Part shown: positions 1 through 11,002 of the stretch, piece by piece
Numbering within the stretch: position 1 is the stretch's first letter
How the letters are laid out: each line of letters opens with the position of its first letter
Assembly: GCA_021927905.1 (NCBI GenBank)
Contig: BLLK01000057.1
Span: 186,001 to 250,000, forward strand
Length of the DNA stretch: 64,000 nt
Direction: 5' to 3'
From: Chaetoceros tenuissimus
Lineage: Eukaryota; Bacillariophyta; Thalassiosirophyceae; Chaetocerotales; Chaetocerotaceae
The notes under the pieces: generated by a model
What the model was told of the DNA's origin: nothing
Database searches by the model: none
Seen by the model: the letters and a program-made list of their open reading frames with translations, nothing else
Translations under genes and position numbers: made by a program

Positions 1-338
1 TCAATGCCAGTCTGTACGGATGCGTGATCCTCATTTGACAGCTTGGCGTAAGAACACGTCACGAGTAAAATCAAAAGCAGAGAAATCTGTACTGGAAACA
101 TGGTTGCTCGTTTTTGTATCTTCATCTAGTTCGCTTCAATTATTGAAAATGTATTATATTGTAGTATTAGACTTATTCTTTTTATCTCTTGAAAGAATGC
201 AAGGCTAGCTAGTGAATACATATATGTTATGAATAGTATCTTTCATGGAGGAGTCGTAAAACTTACATTATTGAAAAATATGATCAGAGCAATAAAGAAA
301 CGCAGTGGGATTGGAATGCTTTAATAGCATTCCCCATC

Positions 339-1094
339 ATGCCATCGAATCCACTTTCTACACACAAATCAATCGCACAATCTGAGGCTAACAAAGAACA
401 ACAGCGTTCAAAGAGAGGAGGTGTGAAGTACCCTTTCCCACAACGTCTATTTGATCTACTCCAAGATATCGATGTGAAAAAGCCTGAACTCTCTCACATC
501 ATCTCATGGCATCCTAACGGAAAGTACTTTCAACTTCATAACCGCATAGCGTTTGAGAAATTTGTCCAAAAGAAGTACTTTGATCAATCAAAGTATGCAT
601 CCTTCCGTCGGGACAATGATGGTCTTTCTACTGATACGTACATCAAGAATCCTGAAACACACAACAAGAAGAAACAAATGGAAAACAAAGATATATCCCC
701 CTCCCCAGGTGCTATTGGTTCATTGTCTCTTTCTACGTTTCCCTCATTACCGTATCCGTCCTCTTTATTGGTAGATATCGATCTATTGGAACCAATTGAG
801 ATTCATGAGGGTTCTTTTTTACCTACTAAGGAAGAGATGAGGATGCATGATGGTGATCCTCTTCATAATGTTTGTAACAACAATGAAGCTATGGTGCTAT
901 TAGGAGAAATGCTGTCGATCGAGGATCAACAACCAGAACAAAAAGCAGCAACATCAAACAAGAACGTCAATAGTGATCGAGACACCAGTGTTTGCTCTGG
1001 AAAATCTAACGAGCAGGAGGACTATGAGTTTCATTTACTGATTGACTATTTGAGTGCAAATGATGAACACATTTCCAAATATCTATTTTCTTGA
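339..1094 (+). CDS. HSF-type protein with incomplete DNA-binding domain
   Basis: Single-exon 251-aa protein. Residues about 28-86 match the start of a heat-shock-factor DNA-binding domain (KYPFPQRLFDLL, ISWHPNGKYFQLHN, SKYASFRR). After ASFRR the sequence goes to DNDGLSTDTY. The QLNLWGF segment and the wing seen in the paralogue at 18315-19175 are missing, about 35 residues. The C-terminal acidic block ending in LLIDYLSANDEHISKYLF resembles the paralogue's LLDFLSDCDENIYKFLL, so both ends of the gene are conserved. HSFs are normally nuclear transcription factors. This copy has lost the end of the recognition helix region and may not bind DNA, or it may act through the remaining parts. No splice signals that could restore the missing segment were seen. 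Confidence 0.75.
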   Translation: MPSNPLSTHKSIAQSEANKEQQRSKRGGVKYPFPQRLFDLLQDIDVKKPELSHIISWHPNGKYFQLHNRIAFEKFVQKKYFDQSKYASFRRDNDGLSTDTYIKNPETHNKKKQMENKDISPSPGAIGSLSLSTFPSLPYPSSLLVDIDLLEPIEIHEGSFLPTKEEMRMHDGDPLHNVCNNNEAMVLLGEMLSIEDQQPEQKAATSNKNVNSDRDTSVCSGKSNEQEDYEFHLLIDYLSANDEHISKYLFS

Positions 1095-1639
1095 ATAAGA
1101 GTACCAATGTTTTTCAAACATCACGCTCAAGAAGAACAAAGAAACAAGAGTAGAAAATAAAATCAAAATAAAAGGAAGATACAAAATTCCACATTCTACA
1201 ATATTTCTTCTTTGACCTATGTACTACTTTTTTACTCCTTTGTTCATGGTGTTTTTTATTTATATTTTCTTCAAATGTTCTCATAACTCATCTCAAAGAG
1301 GAATAAATCACTGAAAAGAAATCTGGAAGTAGATTCCTCCTTTCCAATGAGAAGTTCTCGAACGTCATTTCCAAGGACAAAACCGCAAGACATTCCTTTC
1401 GGAAAAAGAAAACAGATGCCGTACCGTCGTACCACGTCATGTTGAAATTATAAGATGGGGCTAAAAAGCTCTTTTCTTCAACAATGACGTACCATTGCAA
1501 CCATTTACTGTTTCAACGGGCAACAGCTTTCATTTCGTTCGTTTATGAATATTTTTTTTATGAATAGACTACAACAAAGCAAGCAGAAAGCCATTATCAG
1601 AAAGCAAAAAAAATACACAAGATCAAACCTCTAGAAAGT
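1095..1639. other. Intergenic spacer with promoter-like block
   Basis: No supportable gene. Near 1454 there is a GATGGGGCTAAAA sequence followed by GCTCTTTT. A very similar block lies at the same distance upstream of the paralogue that starts at 9113 (GATGGGACTAAAA at 8935). It is therefore a candidate shared promoter element of the two genes. Confidence 0.4.
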
Positions 1640-3669
1640 ATGCCACAAATTGATAGCAAAAGGAAAGAGGCAAAGGAAAAACTGAAAGCCAAGCACCGGA
1701 TTGTGTTCCTGATTTTTCTATTTGCAGTAAATTTGTGCTTGAGTGGACATTACCTCACTCGTCATGTACAGGAAGATTCTTCCATGGATGTCATATTCTT
1801 TGATGAAAAGGATGATATAATGGGCAGTGCTGAGTTAGAAATCGATAGGAAAGACGAAGAACATATAATACGTGACGATGCAGCTTTGGAAAATTTCAGC
1901 GAGGACCAAAAAGAAGTAAATTTAGATGAAGTAGAAAGATTTCAATACTCGGACATATGGCTCAAAAGTTCGAAATTCTCAAATATCAATGAAGACTTGG
2001 CTACACCTGAATATGTACAAAAATTGATCCTGAATACGTCGCCTATGGATTCTTCAAATGGTAGCCACGATGTCCTAAGTCAATCTTTAGCTTTAGAAGG
2101 ATCAGCTTTTCGAAATTGGAATATAACTTTGGATCCAAGAATATTAGCACATAGACTGATTTATCTAGCTATTCATGAAAATCAATATGGACCAGCGCGA
2201 AATGAAGCATTGTCTCGAAAGAATGGCCATGATTTAGACTTGCTCAAAAAGCACAACATAGGATTATTTGACTATCAATGCGATCCGGATACCAAATATC
2301 TCGTTCATGATTATGTGTCTAGAGGGTCAGGTTTTGCACATTCTTTTAAATCGTTTCTGAATCTGTATCTTGCAGCTTTATCCAGTAATAGAGTGTTATT
2401 ATCGAACAAATCTAAGAGAGGGAACTATCAAGTGGGCTGTTCCAGAGGAGATATGCAATGGTACGTTTTTGAACTACATTGGACCTATGCTATCGCAGAT
2501 AAATAAAGTTCCTTGTGCTTGTCTCATTTCACTCCATGCCTCTTTATTCTTTCTTCGACTTGACCTCATGTGACTCACATTTTCGACAAATGTAATAGCA
2601 TATTCTTGCCATTTTCACCATGTGTACTGAGAAAAGATCCAAAGGAAAATGTAACTACCATTGATAATGCCCAGTACAATAGCTTATTGATAAATGGTAC
2701 AATAGGTCAAGATTATGACGATGAAAAGATCCTTTACCTTCCAGAGAAACAGACAGACTCACCTTATGGTAAAGAGAGTTTACATTTACGCGAGAAACTC
2801 ATTACAATCATTCAAAAGTTACTACGTTTAGATGATGAGTCAATACAAGCTTCAACATTCCCATGGATGCCATCAAGTGAACTTTTGAACGAGGCTTTCA
2901 ACTTGATTCGTACTGATGATTACATCATAACGCAATCAGCTTGGGCATACTTGATGAAACCGAACTTGAAAATACAAGCAGAAGTTAACCGAATCATGGA
3001 TAAAACTCTACCCAAAGATTTCAATCCAGCATCGTCATTTGGTCTTGCAGTAAGAGCATCTGACAAATGTTCTACAGGTGTAAGTGATTCTAGTGTTCAT
3101 TTTCTCATATGTATGTAATCACATTCACATCTCTCTCTCTCTCTCTTTCCTATCTATAGGAAACGGATTGTCTCTACTTTTGGGCTTACATGGAATTAGT
3201 CAGCGAATTGTCTTGGAATAGGACGGTAGCAAGAGTAGAAAAGAAAGGTGACACAATAAGCGCAACAACATCGAATATGTATGACACTATTGTTCTTACG
3301 AGTGAAGACAAGGATGTCTTGAATGCAAGATTTAACTATACATCAAATGTATCGTTTCCATTTCGATTTGTAGTGAATGAAGAAGATGTAGCACAAGGCA
3401 ATGGCGATCCTCGTTCATTCCATGGCGAAATGAATGGAAAGAAATGGAATGCAGATGATGTTTTGATTTCCTCAATAGTAACTATCAAGCTCCAAATGTA
3501 TCCTGAAACACTTGTGTTGAATGGTTGTTCGAACTTTCACCGGCAAATACTATGGCATTTTCGAATGATGGGCTTTGCTTCGCTTGAAGATGCACACACT
3601 CAAACATTACTTCAAGGGACAAATCCAAAGTATAGACCAAGATGCCGAAACTACATCAAACAATTTTAG
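1640..3669 (+). CDS. Type II membrane protein, fucosyltransferase-like motifs (two introns)
   Basis: Three exons, 1640-2460, 2599-3079 and 3160-3669, give 603 aa. The introns (138 and 80 bp, both GTA...AG) were placed by alignment to the intronless paralogue at 9113-11002, and the frame closes exactly. A basic N-terminus is followed by one hydrophobic helix at residues 21-39, the layout of a Golgi type II protein. An acidic stem follows, then a conserved region with GLAVRASDKC (about 422-431), YDTIVLTS (about 475-482) and NGCSNFHRQ (about 555-563). The RASDKC and following TIVLTS pattern recalls the GVHVRRTDK and D-x-V-A-T-D motifs of alpha-1,6- and O-fucosyltransferase-type GT-B enzymes. This is a weak motif match and the enzyme activity is inference. 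The second intron carries a CT microsatellite just before its acceptor. Confidence 0.75.
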
Positions 3670-3740
3670 AAAATAGAGTATTTCTATATGCAATTATGAA
3701 TTATAAAGAATGAGATCCAGCTTGGAAAGGGACACGGTTT

Positions 3741-5397
3741 TCAAACCTCGATGGGATGTTTATCTTCTTCTGATTTCTTTTTGAATTCATTTGGATTCGA
3801 TTCAGTTCTTAATAGTGCTAATTCGTCAGATGGCTCTTCTTTCGAAGACACAGATGGAGATGGCTCGTCTTTAGTAGACATCTTCCCATGAGCTATGATT
3901 AGAAACATACAAGCATGCAGAAAGTAAAAGACAGAGCCAGCAATTAAAAATCCACCACTATGATCGACGTCAGCATATGTGTCCGCTATCTCTTTTACTC
4001 TGAGAAGTCCAAAGACTAAATAGAGAATTGATCCAAGCCAGGCAAGTAGTGACATGATGACAAGGAAATCACCCTTTGATCTCAAATTGTAAGCAACGCA
4101 TGCTTGATATAAACTTGTTAAGAAGGCACTGGTAAGCCACACCCTTCCTAGAATACAAAATGAGGCAGATTTTTTCACCAAAACGAAATTAATAATATTT
4201 CCACTTACCTTCATAGTACTCGTAAAAGGTATTGTGATCATAATTCTCCACAAGCAATTCTGGCACGGATACAAAAATAAAGAACGGAAACCCTATTAGA
4301 TAGAAGGTGGCAGCTCGCCTACTATACTCACATAGAGTTGCCTCAGTTACAACGGAGATAAAAAATAGAAATCCGCCAAACCCAATTAGTCCATTTTTCA
4401 AATCAAAGCTCGCCTTAGGGTGGTAGCGCAATACTCCCGAAGAGAAAAAGAGAATGCAAAATCCTAATCTTGCACTCACTATGAGAATCAGGAAGCCGTC
4501 TACATGGGGTTTACAAAAGTCGATCACAGGACTAAGAGATAGCTCAAATGGATATACATGCGATGACTGTTGATCTTCAACGATTACAGAGTTTTTGTCA
4601 GCATCAATATCATGCTTACTAAGCTGCTGGTATGCTGTTGTATTTGACACATTTGTTGGTTCAACTTCACCCGCTGGAGTTATGCCAATTAGCTTTCCAT
4701 CAATAGAAACTGAATAAAGGATAGCATGGAGAACGTAAAGTAATGCACCTGTTATAATAAAACCAGCACTGCCATTAAGGTAGTCTGATCTATCATCATC
4801 ATCATCAACGAATGCTCGATATACCTCATTAATTCGAGAAATTCCAAAACCAATGAAAAGAACCGACCCAATGCAAGCGCAAAGGAATGTAGTGATCACA
4901 ATTAACCCCCCTGCTTTCCAAGTGAAACAAAGGTATCCTTGACATAAAGCAGTCAAGATTCCACCAGCAATCCACATGCCACCTCCAAAATTTGGGAGAA
5001 TCAGTTCCTTTGTTTTGACGATGATCATTTCTGTCATTGAAGCAATCATCAAGAATAGGTATCCAAACACATGAAACATGGTGCAGTATCCATTCATATT
5101 GACTCCAATATACGCTTCTGTTACGATGGAAATAAAAAGCATGATAGTCCCACAAATGAGAAGTCCACCTTTCAAGTCATAGTAACATTCTCTATATTCA
5201 TGGAACGTATCTGCTGGGTCAATTCTACCTATACTTTGACAGAAATCTTCTACTTGCATTAAAGTTCCGGAGTGATGGTAGACTGCTCCCGAAAGGAAAA
5301 GAATTGCAAAGCCAAACTTCGTTACTTTCGTAACATTTAGAAATAGGCACTTCCGCTGCAATTTCAATCGCTCATTATTTTCACTAATATCTGACAT
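3741..5397 (-). CDS. Twelve-helix membrane protein made of two six-helix units
   Basis: Two exons, 5397-4209 and 4147-3741, split by a 61-bp GT-AG intron, give 531 aa. The start MSDISENN was preferred over an ATG 21 bases upstream because it matches the layout of the paralogue beginning at 6566. The first half has about six hydrophobic helices (from FGFAILFLSGAVYHHSG to LLYVLHAILY). The second half repeats the same order: LGFCILFFSSGVLRYH, then FFISVVTEA, LTSLYQACVAY, LAWLGSILYLVFG, FYFLHACMFLI. The halves are joined by a polar linker at about residues 250-295. The charged tail is probably cytosolic. No known family was recognised. The head-to-tail internal duplication is visible directly, and the paralogue downstream has only one unit. 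Confidence 0.75.
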
Positions 5398-5773
5398 GTT
5401 CAAGATTGTGTTGATCAAATAATGAAAGGGTACTCACTTCAAGAACAAATGGGGTTCGGATTCAAACTGCTTTTAGAAAAAAGAGAAGCCCAATATTTCA
5501 GTTCATTTGATCGTTATACTCCCAACCCAACAGTGATCCTTTTGGCTTCTCATTGAAGCAACTATCTTTGGCTGGGCTTCGCATTTCGGCAATCTTGTTG
5601 CCAGCTGTTTTGTAAGACATACCTACCTAGATTGCATGAAGACGAATCTTGTTATCCTATGGAAAAGAAGAATTGAAGAGGGGTTTTTAAAATGGATTAA
5701 ATCTAATTGCTTCATCAGATATGAGCATTCCCAATCACAACTTATTATCCGCCAGTAGTTTTTGTTTTTCCCT
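5398..5773. other. Intergenic spacer
   Basis: Lies between two same-strand paralogues. A GTGAGT donor-like site on the minus strand just upstream of the start at 5397 could mark a 5' UTR intron. No other feature was seen. Confidence 0.3.
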
Positions 5774-6566
5774 TTAAATTTCTACTGCAGCTTCTAGATC
5801 TGTTTCTTTTTCAAGAGGCTCTCTGTTGTATACGTTTGGATTTGCACGAAGATTTGATGATTGCATGTATCTCGGAGTCCTTACTTCTTCCATTACCTTT
5901 TTATAATTCGCAAATGGATATAAGATAGCGTGTAGAGTGTAAAATGCAGATCCAGTGATGAGCACTACAACGCAGGCATCATATCTGCTGAGCAAATATT
6001 CGGACGATGAGCTTCGAACATCATCATTTGAAAGGACTCCAAAGATCATGAATAGGATAGATCCAATGCAAGCTAAAAGAAACGTGAAAACAGAAAAAAA
6101 TGCCTTTAGATCTCGAGATGAGATATGCTTGACAAAATGCAGTGATGACTCCTCCAGCGATCCGCAAGTTTCCAATTACATCGGGCTCATCAATGACGAA
6201 GAAGTTGAATAAATCATCATTGAGTCCAAGAAGCACATAGATAACTGAAGCTGCCATCAAACAAAGGCATCCCATCAAATGCAAAATAGTAATGTAGCCA
6301 TTTTTATCTACACCGAACGCCTCCGTTAAAATAGAGATGAATAATAGAATTGTTCCGCAAATAAGTAGCCCACCAATGAAATCAAAATAGCACCATACTG
6401 CATCTCTATCATCAACCTGTTCACAAAATTTTACGATGACATCGCTTTGTTCTGAGTGATGAAAGACAGCAGCCGAAAGGAAGAGACCTGCAAAGCCAAG
6501 TTTTGTGATTGTTGTCATGAGAAACATGAAAAAGAAGTGCTGACGTTGTTGTTGAGGACCGCTCAT
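5774..6566 (-). pseudogene. Six-helix membrane protein paralogue, frameshifted
   Basis: Starts at MSGPQQQRQ (6566) and matches one six-helix unit of the gene at 3741-5397: LGFAGLFLSAAVFHHSE, LLICGTILLFISILTEAF, GGVITAFCQAYL, LLACIGSILFMIFG, FYTLHAILY. The reading frame changes at a run of seven A on the + strand (6094-6100). The upstream part reads into unrelated sequence, while the downstream part resumes the family sequence one frame away. Removing one base from the run would restore continuity. The tail (to 5774) is polar and charged. It is either a recent pseudogene or a homopolymer error in an intact gene of about 260 aa. Confidence 0.7.
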
Positions 6567-7175
6567 GTTTGTACGTCGTAGTGGTAGTAGTAGTTTTCCT
6601 GAGGAAATTGTTAGTAGAGTTTTTGTTTTTGTACCCTTTTGAATATATATATATATATATTTATGAGATATATTATACTTGTTGTGTGGATGGTATATAA
6701 TGGCTTCCCATTTACAAACTCTTGCTTCGCATTCATCTCGGTCAAACTTGGTCGAACATGTGCTAAAAATGGGACTCAACATTCAAAAACTACCTCTTCT
6801 TTCATGAGATGTTCCATCTTGTTAATGAGATGTTCTGTCTTGTATTTGTCGCTCCTCGAAAATGAGAAGTTGAGTCTTCTACCATAGCGTCTTTTTGTAA
6901 AATGAACATTCTTATATGGAGTGTTTGCTCCTCGAAAGTAAACAGTCTTCTAACATCCTTATTACACTGAACAATCTGGGGCTCTTCACTCTCGTAGGGT
7001 TTCTCAACTTCAGATATGGGTAAAATGGGAATACCTATGCTAGTAGATAGGAGAGAATTGTCTTGAACTCTTTGTACTTAGGTAAGAGAAAAGGTTGAAG
7101 TCAGGTTGAAGTTGACGTTGCTTATTCTTATTATTTTTCCGATTGATCATCATAATACCATCACAAAGCTCATAG
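6567..7175. other. Intergenic spacer with AT microsatellite
   Basis: Contains an (AT)n run at about 6642-6661 and an AATGGGACTCAA sequence at 6768, similar to blocks upstream of several other genes here. No gene supported. Confidence 0.35.
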
Positions 7176-8730
7176 CTAACCTTGCGCTGCCTGATCTGAA
7201 TCTCCACCACTTTTTAGAACCAACAAAAGTGCTTTCAAACGTGAGTATTCAGGATGATTCTTTCGCAATGATAAGACATTTGGTCGGCAGTATACCATGA
7301 TTAAGAAAAATCCTTGGCTAGGCTAAAAAACTCGATTCAAAAGTGCTAGGGCAAATGGCTCGTCACTTCGAAAGAATTTCACAATTCTCGTAATTAGACT
7401 AAAAATGTAACACATGAAAAATGAACCAATGTATAACAAAGCATGGTCAATCGCTTTCTCTTCGTCACTTCTTGTTGGTGTGTTGCATCTATCATCAGCA
7501 TTACTTGCATCATGCTCAATAGATGATTTATTTTTGCTTCTTTTACCTGTGTTTCCAAGGAATTGTCTGTTGGATTTAACTTTGACATCACCACTACTTA
7601 CTTCTTCCTCTGCGGACAATAAGGATGATTCTAACCGGATAGATTTCCGCACCTTGCGGAGATCAAAAGCATAAGGATCTACTTCTGTTCCTGATCTCGA
7701 AGTAGCGCCTTTAGGCTTAGCAACAGCTGCTGCTATATGAAGAATCTGTAACTCTTCATCGTTGCTTGAAACGATTTCAGAAATCTTTGAAGTATTCTCT
7801 ACAATCAACGAAGAAGAAGCTTCATTGTTCTTCTTTGATTTTGTCCGAAGGTTTGAGCTAGAAACTGTGACAGAAGTTTGCTTTTGTTCCTTGGAAAAGA
7901 AAGAAATAATAAGTTTGGCCCATTTGATTAACTTTGATTCTTCATCGTCATTAGCAGCACTTAGACGCCATCTATCACTACTCATCTTTTGTTTTATTAC
8001 TTTGGTAACGATGATAATCATGTTTGTAAGAATCACTATGAAGGCAAGAGCAAAAGGTATCACAGAAAACCATAGAGCGTATTTTCTAGATTTTTTACTT
8101 CCGCGCTCGCAGTCTATCTCATCGTTGTGTAGACATTCGCGAGGTGCGGCTGCAATGTAGCATGTTTTTCCAGCGAAATTGAATTCCTCATTGATGAGAA
8201 GATAAATTCCTATCGCTATTGGTGTAATGTTTGCAATCAAGTGACACCATGGCTCAACCTTTTTCTTGAAGTTAATTTCAGACATTGAGAATTGGATAAG
8301 AGACATGTAGTAGATACTTAGAGTAGTATTGTAAAGTAGTGATCCTATGCCACCAAGGTACATAAAGAAGCTAAACGGAGAATGGTAAGATGGGGAATAC
8401 TAAAATGGGTACTATTCTTCCGACGAACCCTCACGAAACGCAATTCTACCGGACTAATGACTTACCCTTGTATATCGCAACTGGCAACTGATCCAATAGC
8501 GTACATTGCTTGACCTCTAGGCACAGGAAATGTTGATGTACAAAGTGACAAGGAGAAAAGGAAATCATGTATGCAAAACCCAAAAATAGTTTCACATTAC
8601 TTCTGAAAATGGAGTAAATGAGAGTCCCCGAAGAAGCACAAGACAGAGCTCCTGATAGAACTGGAATGATAGTAATTGCTTTTTGTTGCGAAGCTGAGTA
8701 CATGCTGATGAGTTTTATATCGATGTCCAA
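7176..8730 (-). pseudogene. GPCR-like seven-helix protein, doubly disrupted
   Basis: Related to the intact gene at 15671-17185. Helix 1 (ITIIPVLSGALSCASSG) and the start of helix 2 read in one frame. The rest of helix 2, with SLSLCTSTFPVPRG, reads in another, so one base is missing near the run of four A at 8575-8578. A 95-bp intron (8371-8465, GTAAGT...TTTAG) joins VASCDIQG to FFMYLGGIG. The open frame then ends in helix 7 at LLNRVF with an in-frame TAG (7323-7325). Beyond that TAG the same frame still encodes the family motif PSQGFF..MVYCRP and a juxtamembrane tail ending KSGGDSDQAAQG at 7179. The paralogue reads PLQGLFNILIYLRP and IKNGGE at the equivalent places. Start may be 8730 or 8703. 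Probably a young pseudogene. Confidence 0.75.
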
Positions 8731-9112
8731 TAGTCTTCGAATCGGTATACCTTGTATCTTTGCAGTGCGGGATGGATTCTCTCGTTCCTTCTATTACCAA
8801 GGTACGCGGAACACAACCTTTCCGCAGTACTGCCTCTCGTGAAAGCACAAGAAGAGTACACTACGTACATCTTCTTGGGGTTTGAGGCTTGAAGTTTGGC
8901 CTTTAAATACGAAACAATGACATTCTGGAAAATTGATGGGACTAAAAGGCTCTTTTAGCGATAAACGGAACATGAACAAACTCTGAATTCTCCATCTACC
9001 ACAGTATTATTACTATTCATTCCTTTTTTACATTTCGAGGCAAATCTTTATTGTTTGACTTTGTTTACAAATAAGAAAACACTCATCCCGTCAATATCAA
9101 GAAAAATGAAAG
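8731..9112. promoter_or_regulatory. Upstream region of the 9113 gene
   Basis: Contains GATGGGACTAAAAGGCTCTTTT-like sequence at 8935-8956, about 160 bp before the start. The same arrangement precedes the paralogue at 1640. Regulatory role is inferred only from this conservation. Confidence 0.35.
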
Positions 9113-11002
9113 ATGGGCGCCTCTAAAAAGTCCAAGAAGAAGAGTCAAATTATTCTGCTCGCTCTTCTCCTCGTTTTCTTTGCAGTCTTGAATTTATATC
9201 TCAGCATCGGTTATACTGATAATCTCCATTTAGATGAGTCCATTGTAGATTCAATTTCAAAGTTCATTTTGGATCCAGATCATCATTCTCAGCAATTAGT
9301 ATTTAGAGGTGATGGAGATGAAAAAGGAGAAGATGTGTTCATAGAAGAAGCTGAGACAAACTCGGTAGATGGTAGTGCTAGCGAACAAATAGAAAAAGAA
9401 CAAATAGAAGAAGAAGAAGAAGATATTGCAAATATAGACAGGATAGATGCTGATAACGATGAACAGAATATCGCATCATTCAAGTATTCCGATGACTGGC
9501 TGCAGAATGAACGATTTTCGAATATAAACGAAGAGATAGCTACACCGGAATATGTACAGAATCTCATACTTTCTACTTCACCAATAGATACAAAGGGCAG
9601 CAAACATATATTAAATCAATCACTAGCTATAGAAGATTCACCATTTATAACTTGGGAAAAGACGGATGCAAGAATATTAGCGCAACGATTGATATATTTG
9701 GCATTACATGAACATCAACATGCACCAGCTAGAAAAGAAGCATTGTCGAGACAAAAAGGCTACAATCACGATATACTCACAGCAAATAAAGTTGGAGTAT
9801 TTGATTATCAATGTGATCCAGAAACAAAGTATCTTGTACATAATCATGGATCACGAGTGACAGGATTTGCATATGCCAATAAAGGATTCTTGAATCTTTT
9901 CCTTGCGGCTATATCCAGTGATAGAGTATTATTATCTTATAAACCTCGCAGAGGCAACTGGCTTGTTTCATGTGAACGAAGTGACTTGCAATGTATATTT
10001 CTTCCATTTACTCCATGTACCATTACAAAAGACTCTTTGATAGATTCACCGACGAAAAATGTAACAACCATTGACAATGGGCAGTTTCGTACCCTTCTTG
10101 CAAACGGAACATTAGGTGAAGAATACGATGATGAAAAGATATTAGTTTTACCAGAAAATCAATCTGCAGCCCAATATGGAAACGAAACACCTCATTTACG
10201 TGAAAAGATTATCAGCATCATTTTGAAACTATTTCATCGAGATGACATACACACAACGGGTGAAGCAAGAACAGAATCAACCTTTCCATGGGATTTATCC
10301 AATGCTGAATTAGAAGAAGCGTTTGAAATTATCCGCCATGATCCTTTTGTCATTAATCAATCTGCATGGGCGTATCTCATGAGACCCAATTTGAAAAGTC
10401 AATCAGAGGTAAAGCGTATGTTGAATAAAGCCATCCCACATGATTTTGATCCATATTCATCCTTTGGTTTGGCAGTCAGAGCATCTGATAAATGTTCCAT
10501 GGGCGAAGCAGATTGTCTAGATTTTGATCAATACATGCAGTTGGTACAAGAAACATCGTATAATCGTACCATAGCGAGAAATAGTCATGCCACTACAAAC
10601 ATGTATGATACAATCGTTTTGACAAGTGAAGCGAGAGATATTCTTGATGCAAGATTCAATTATACAAAGAATGAGTCCTTTCTGTTTCGCTTTATAGTAA
10701 ATGAAGAAGATGTGACACAAGGTGTTGGAAATCCAAGACATTTCAAGGGGATAGATCGATTCAATGAAACGAAAAAATGGGGAGCTGATGAGGTATTACT
10801 ATCTTCCTTAGTGACTGTCAAGATGCAAATGCTTCCTGAAACGCTAGTCATCAATGGGTGTAGTAACTTTCACCGGAATGTGTTGTGGCATTTTCGACGA
10901 ATGGGCTTTACGAAATTAAAGAATGTGCATACTGAGACGCTTATTATGAATCAAGATCCGAAATATAGAATGACATGTAGAGTTGGTATTTCACAATTTT
11001 AA
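9113..11002 (+). CDS. Type II membrane protein, intronless paralogue, fucosyltransferase-like motifs
   Basis: A single uninterrupted 629-aa frame aligned along its length with the spliced product of 1640-3669. It has a Lys-rich N-terminus, one membrane helix (IILLALLLVFFAVLNLYLSI, about 13-32), an acidic stem with a Glu run near residue 100, and a conserved C-terminal domain with GLAVRASDKCSMGEADC, YDTIVLTSEARD and NGCSNFHRNVLWHFRRMGF. Several N-x-S/T sites fit a secretory-pathway location. Both intron positions of the paralogue fall in continuous coding sequence here, so introns were lost in this copy or gained in the other. A glycosyltransferase role is suggested only by short motifs; it could instead be a diatom-specific family of unknown activity. 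Confidence 0.8.
   Translation: MGASKKSKKKSQIILLALLLVFFAVLNLYLSIGYTDNLHLDESIVDSISKFILDPDHHSQQLVFRGDGDEKGEDVFIEEAETNSVDGSASEQIEKEQIEEEEEDIANIDRIDADNDEQNIASFKYSDDWLQNERFSNINEEIATPEYVQNLILSTSPIDTKGSKHILNQSLAIEDSPFITWEKTDARILAQRLIYLALHEHQHAPARKEALSRQKGYNHDILTANKVGVFDYQCDPETKYLVHNHGSRVTGFAYANKGFLNLFLAAISSDRVLLSYKPRRGNWLVSCERSDLQCIFLPFTPCTITKDSLIDSPTKNVTTIDNGQFRTLLANGTLGEEYDDEKILVLPENQSAAQYGNETPHLREKIISIILKLFHRDDIHTTGEARTESTFPWDLSNAELEEAFEIIRHDPFVINQSAWAYLMRPNLKSQSEVKRMLNKAIPHDFDPYSSFGLAVRASDKCSMGEADCLDFDQYMQLVQETSYNRTIARNSHATTNMYDTIVLTSEARDILDARFNYTKNESFLFRFIVNEEDVTQGVGNPRHFKGIDRFNETKKWGADEVLLSSLVTVKMQMLPETLVINGCSNFHRNVLWHFRRMGFTKLKNVHTETLIMNQDPKYRMTCRVGISQF

Noticed and set aside
2-208. Open frame running in from the left edge (QCQSVRMRDPHLTAW and on)
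   Set aside because: It may be the 3' end of a gene outside the window, but it has no recognisable domain and turns low-complexity and hydrophobic before the stop.
3131-3147. CT dinucleotide run as a separate repeat element
   Set aside because: It is the polypyrimidine tract of the intron 3080-3159 and needs no other explanation.
7106-7300. 64-codon + strand frame in the 7.1-7.3 kb region
   Set aside because: It is antisense to the decayed helix-7 and tail sequence of the GPCR-like pseudogene, which explains the openness.
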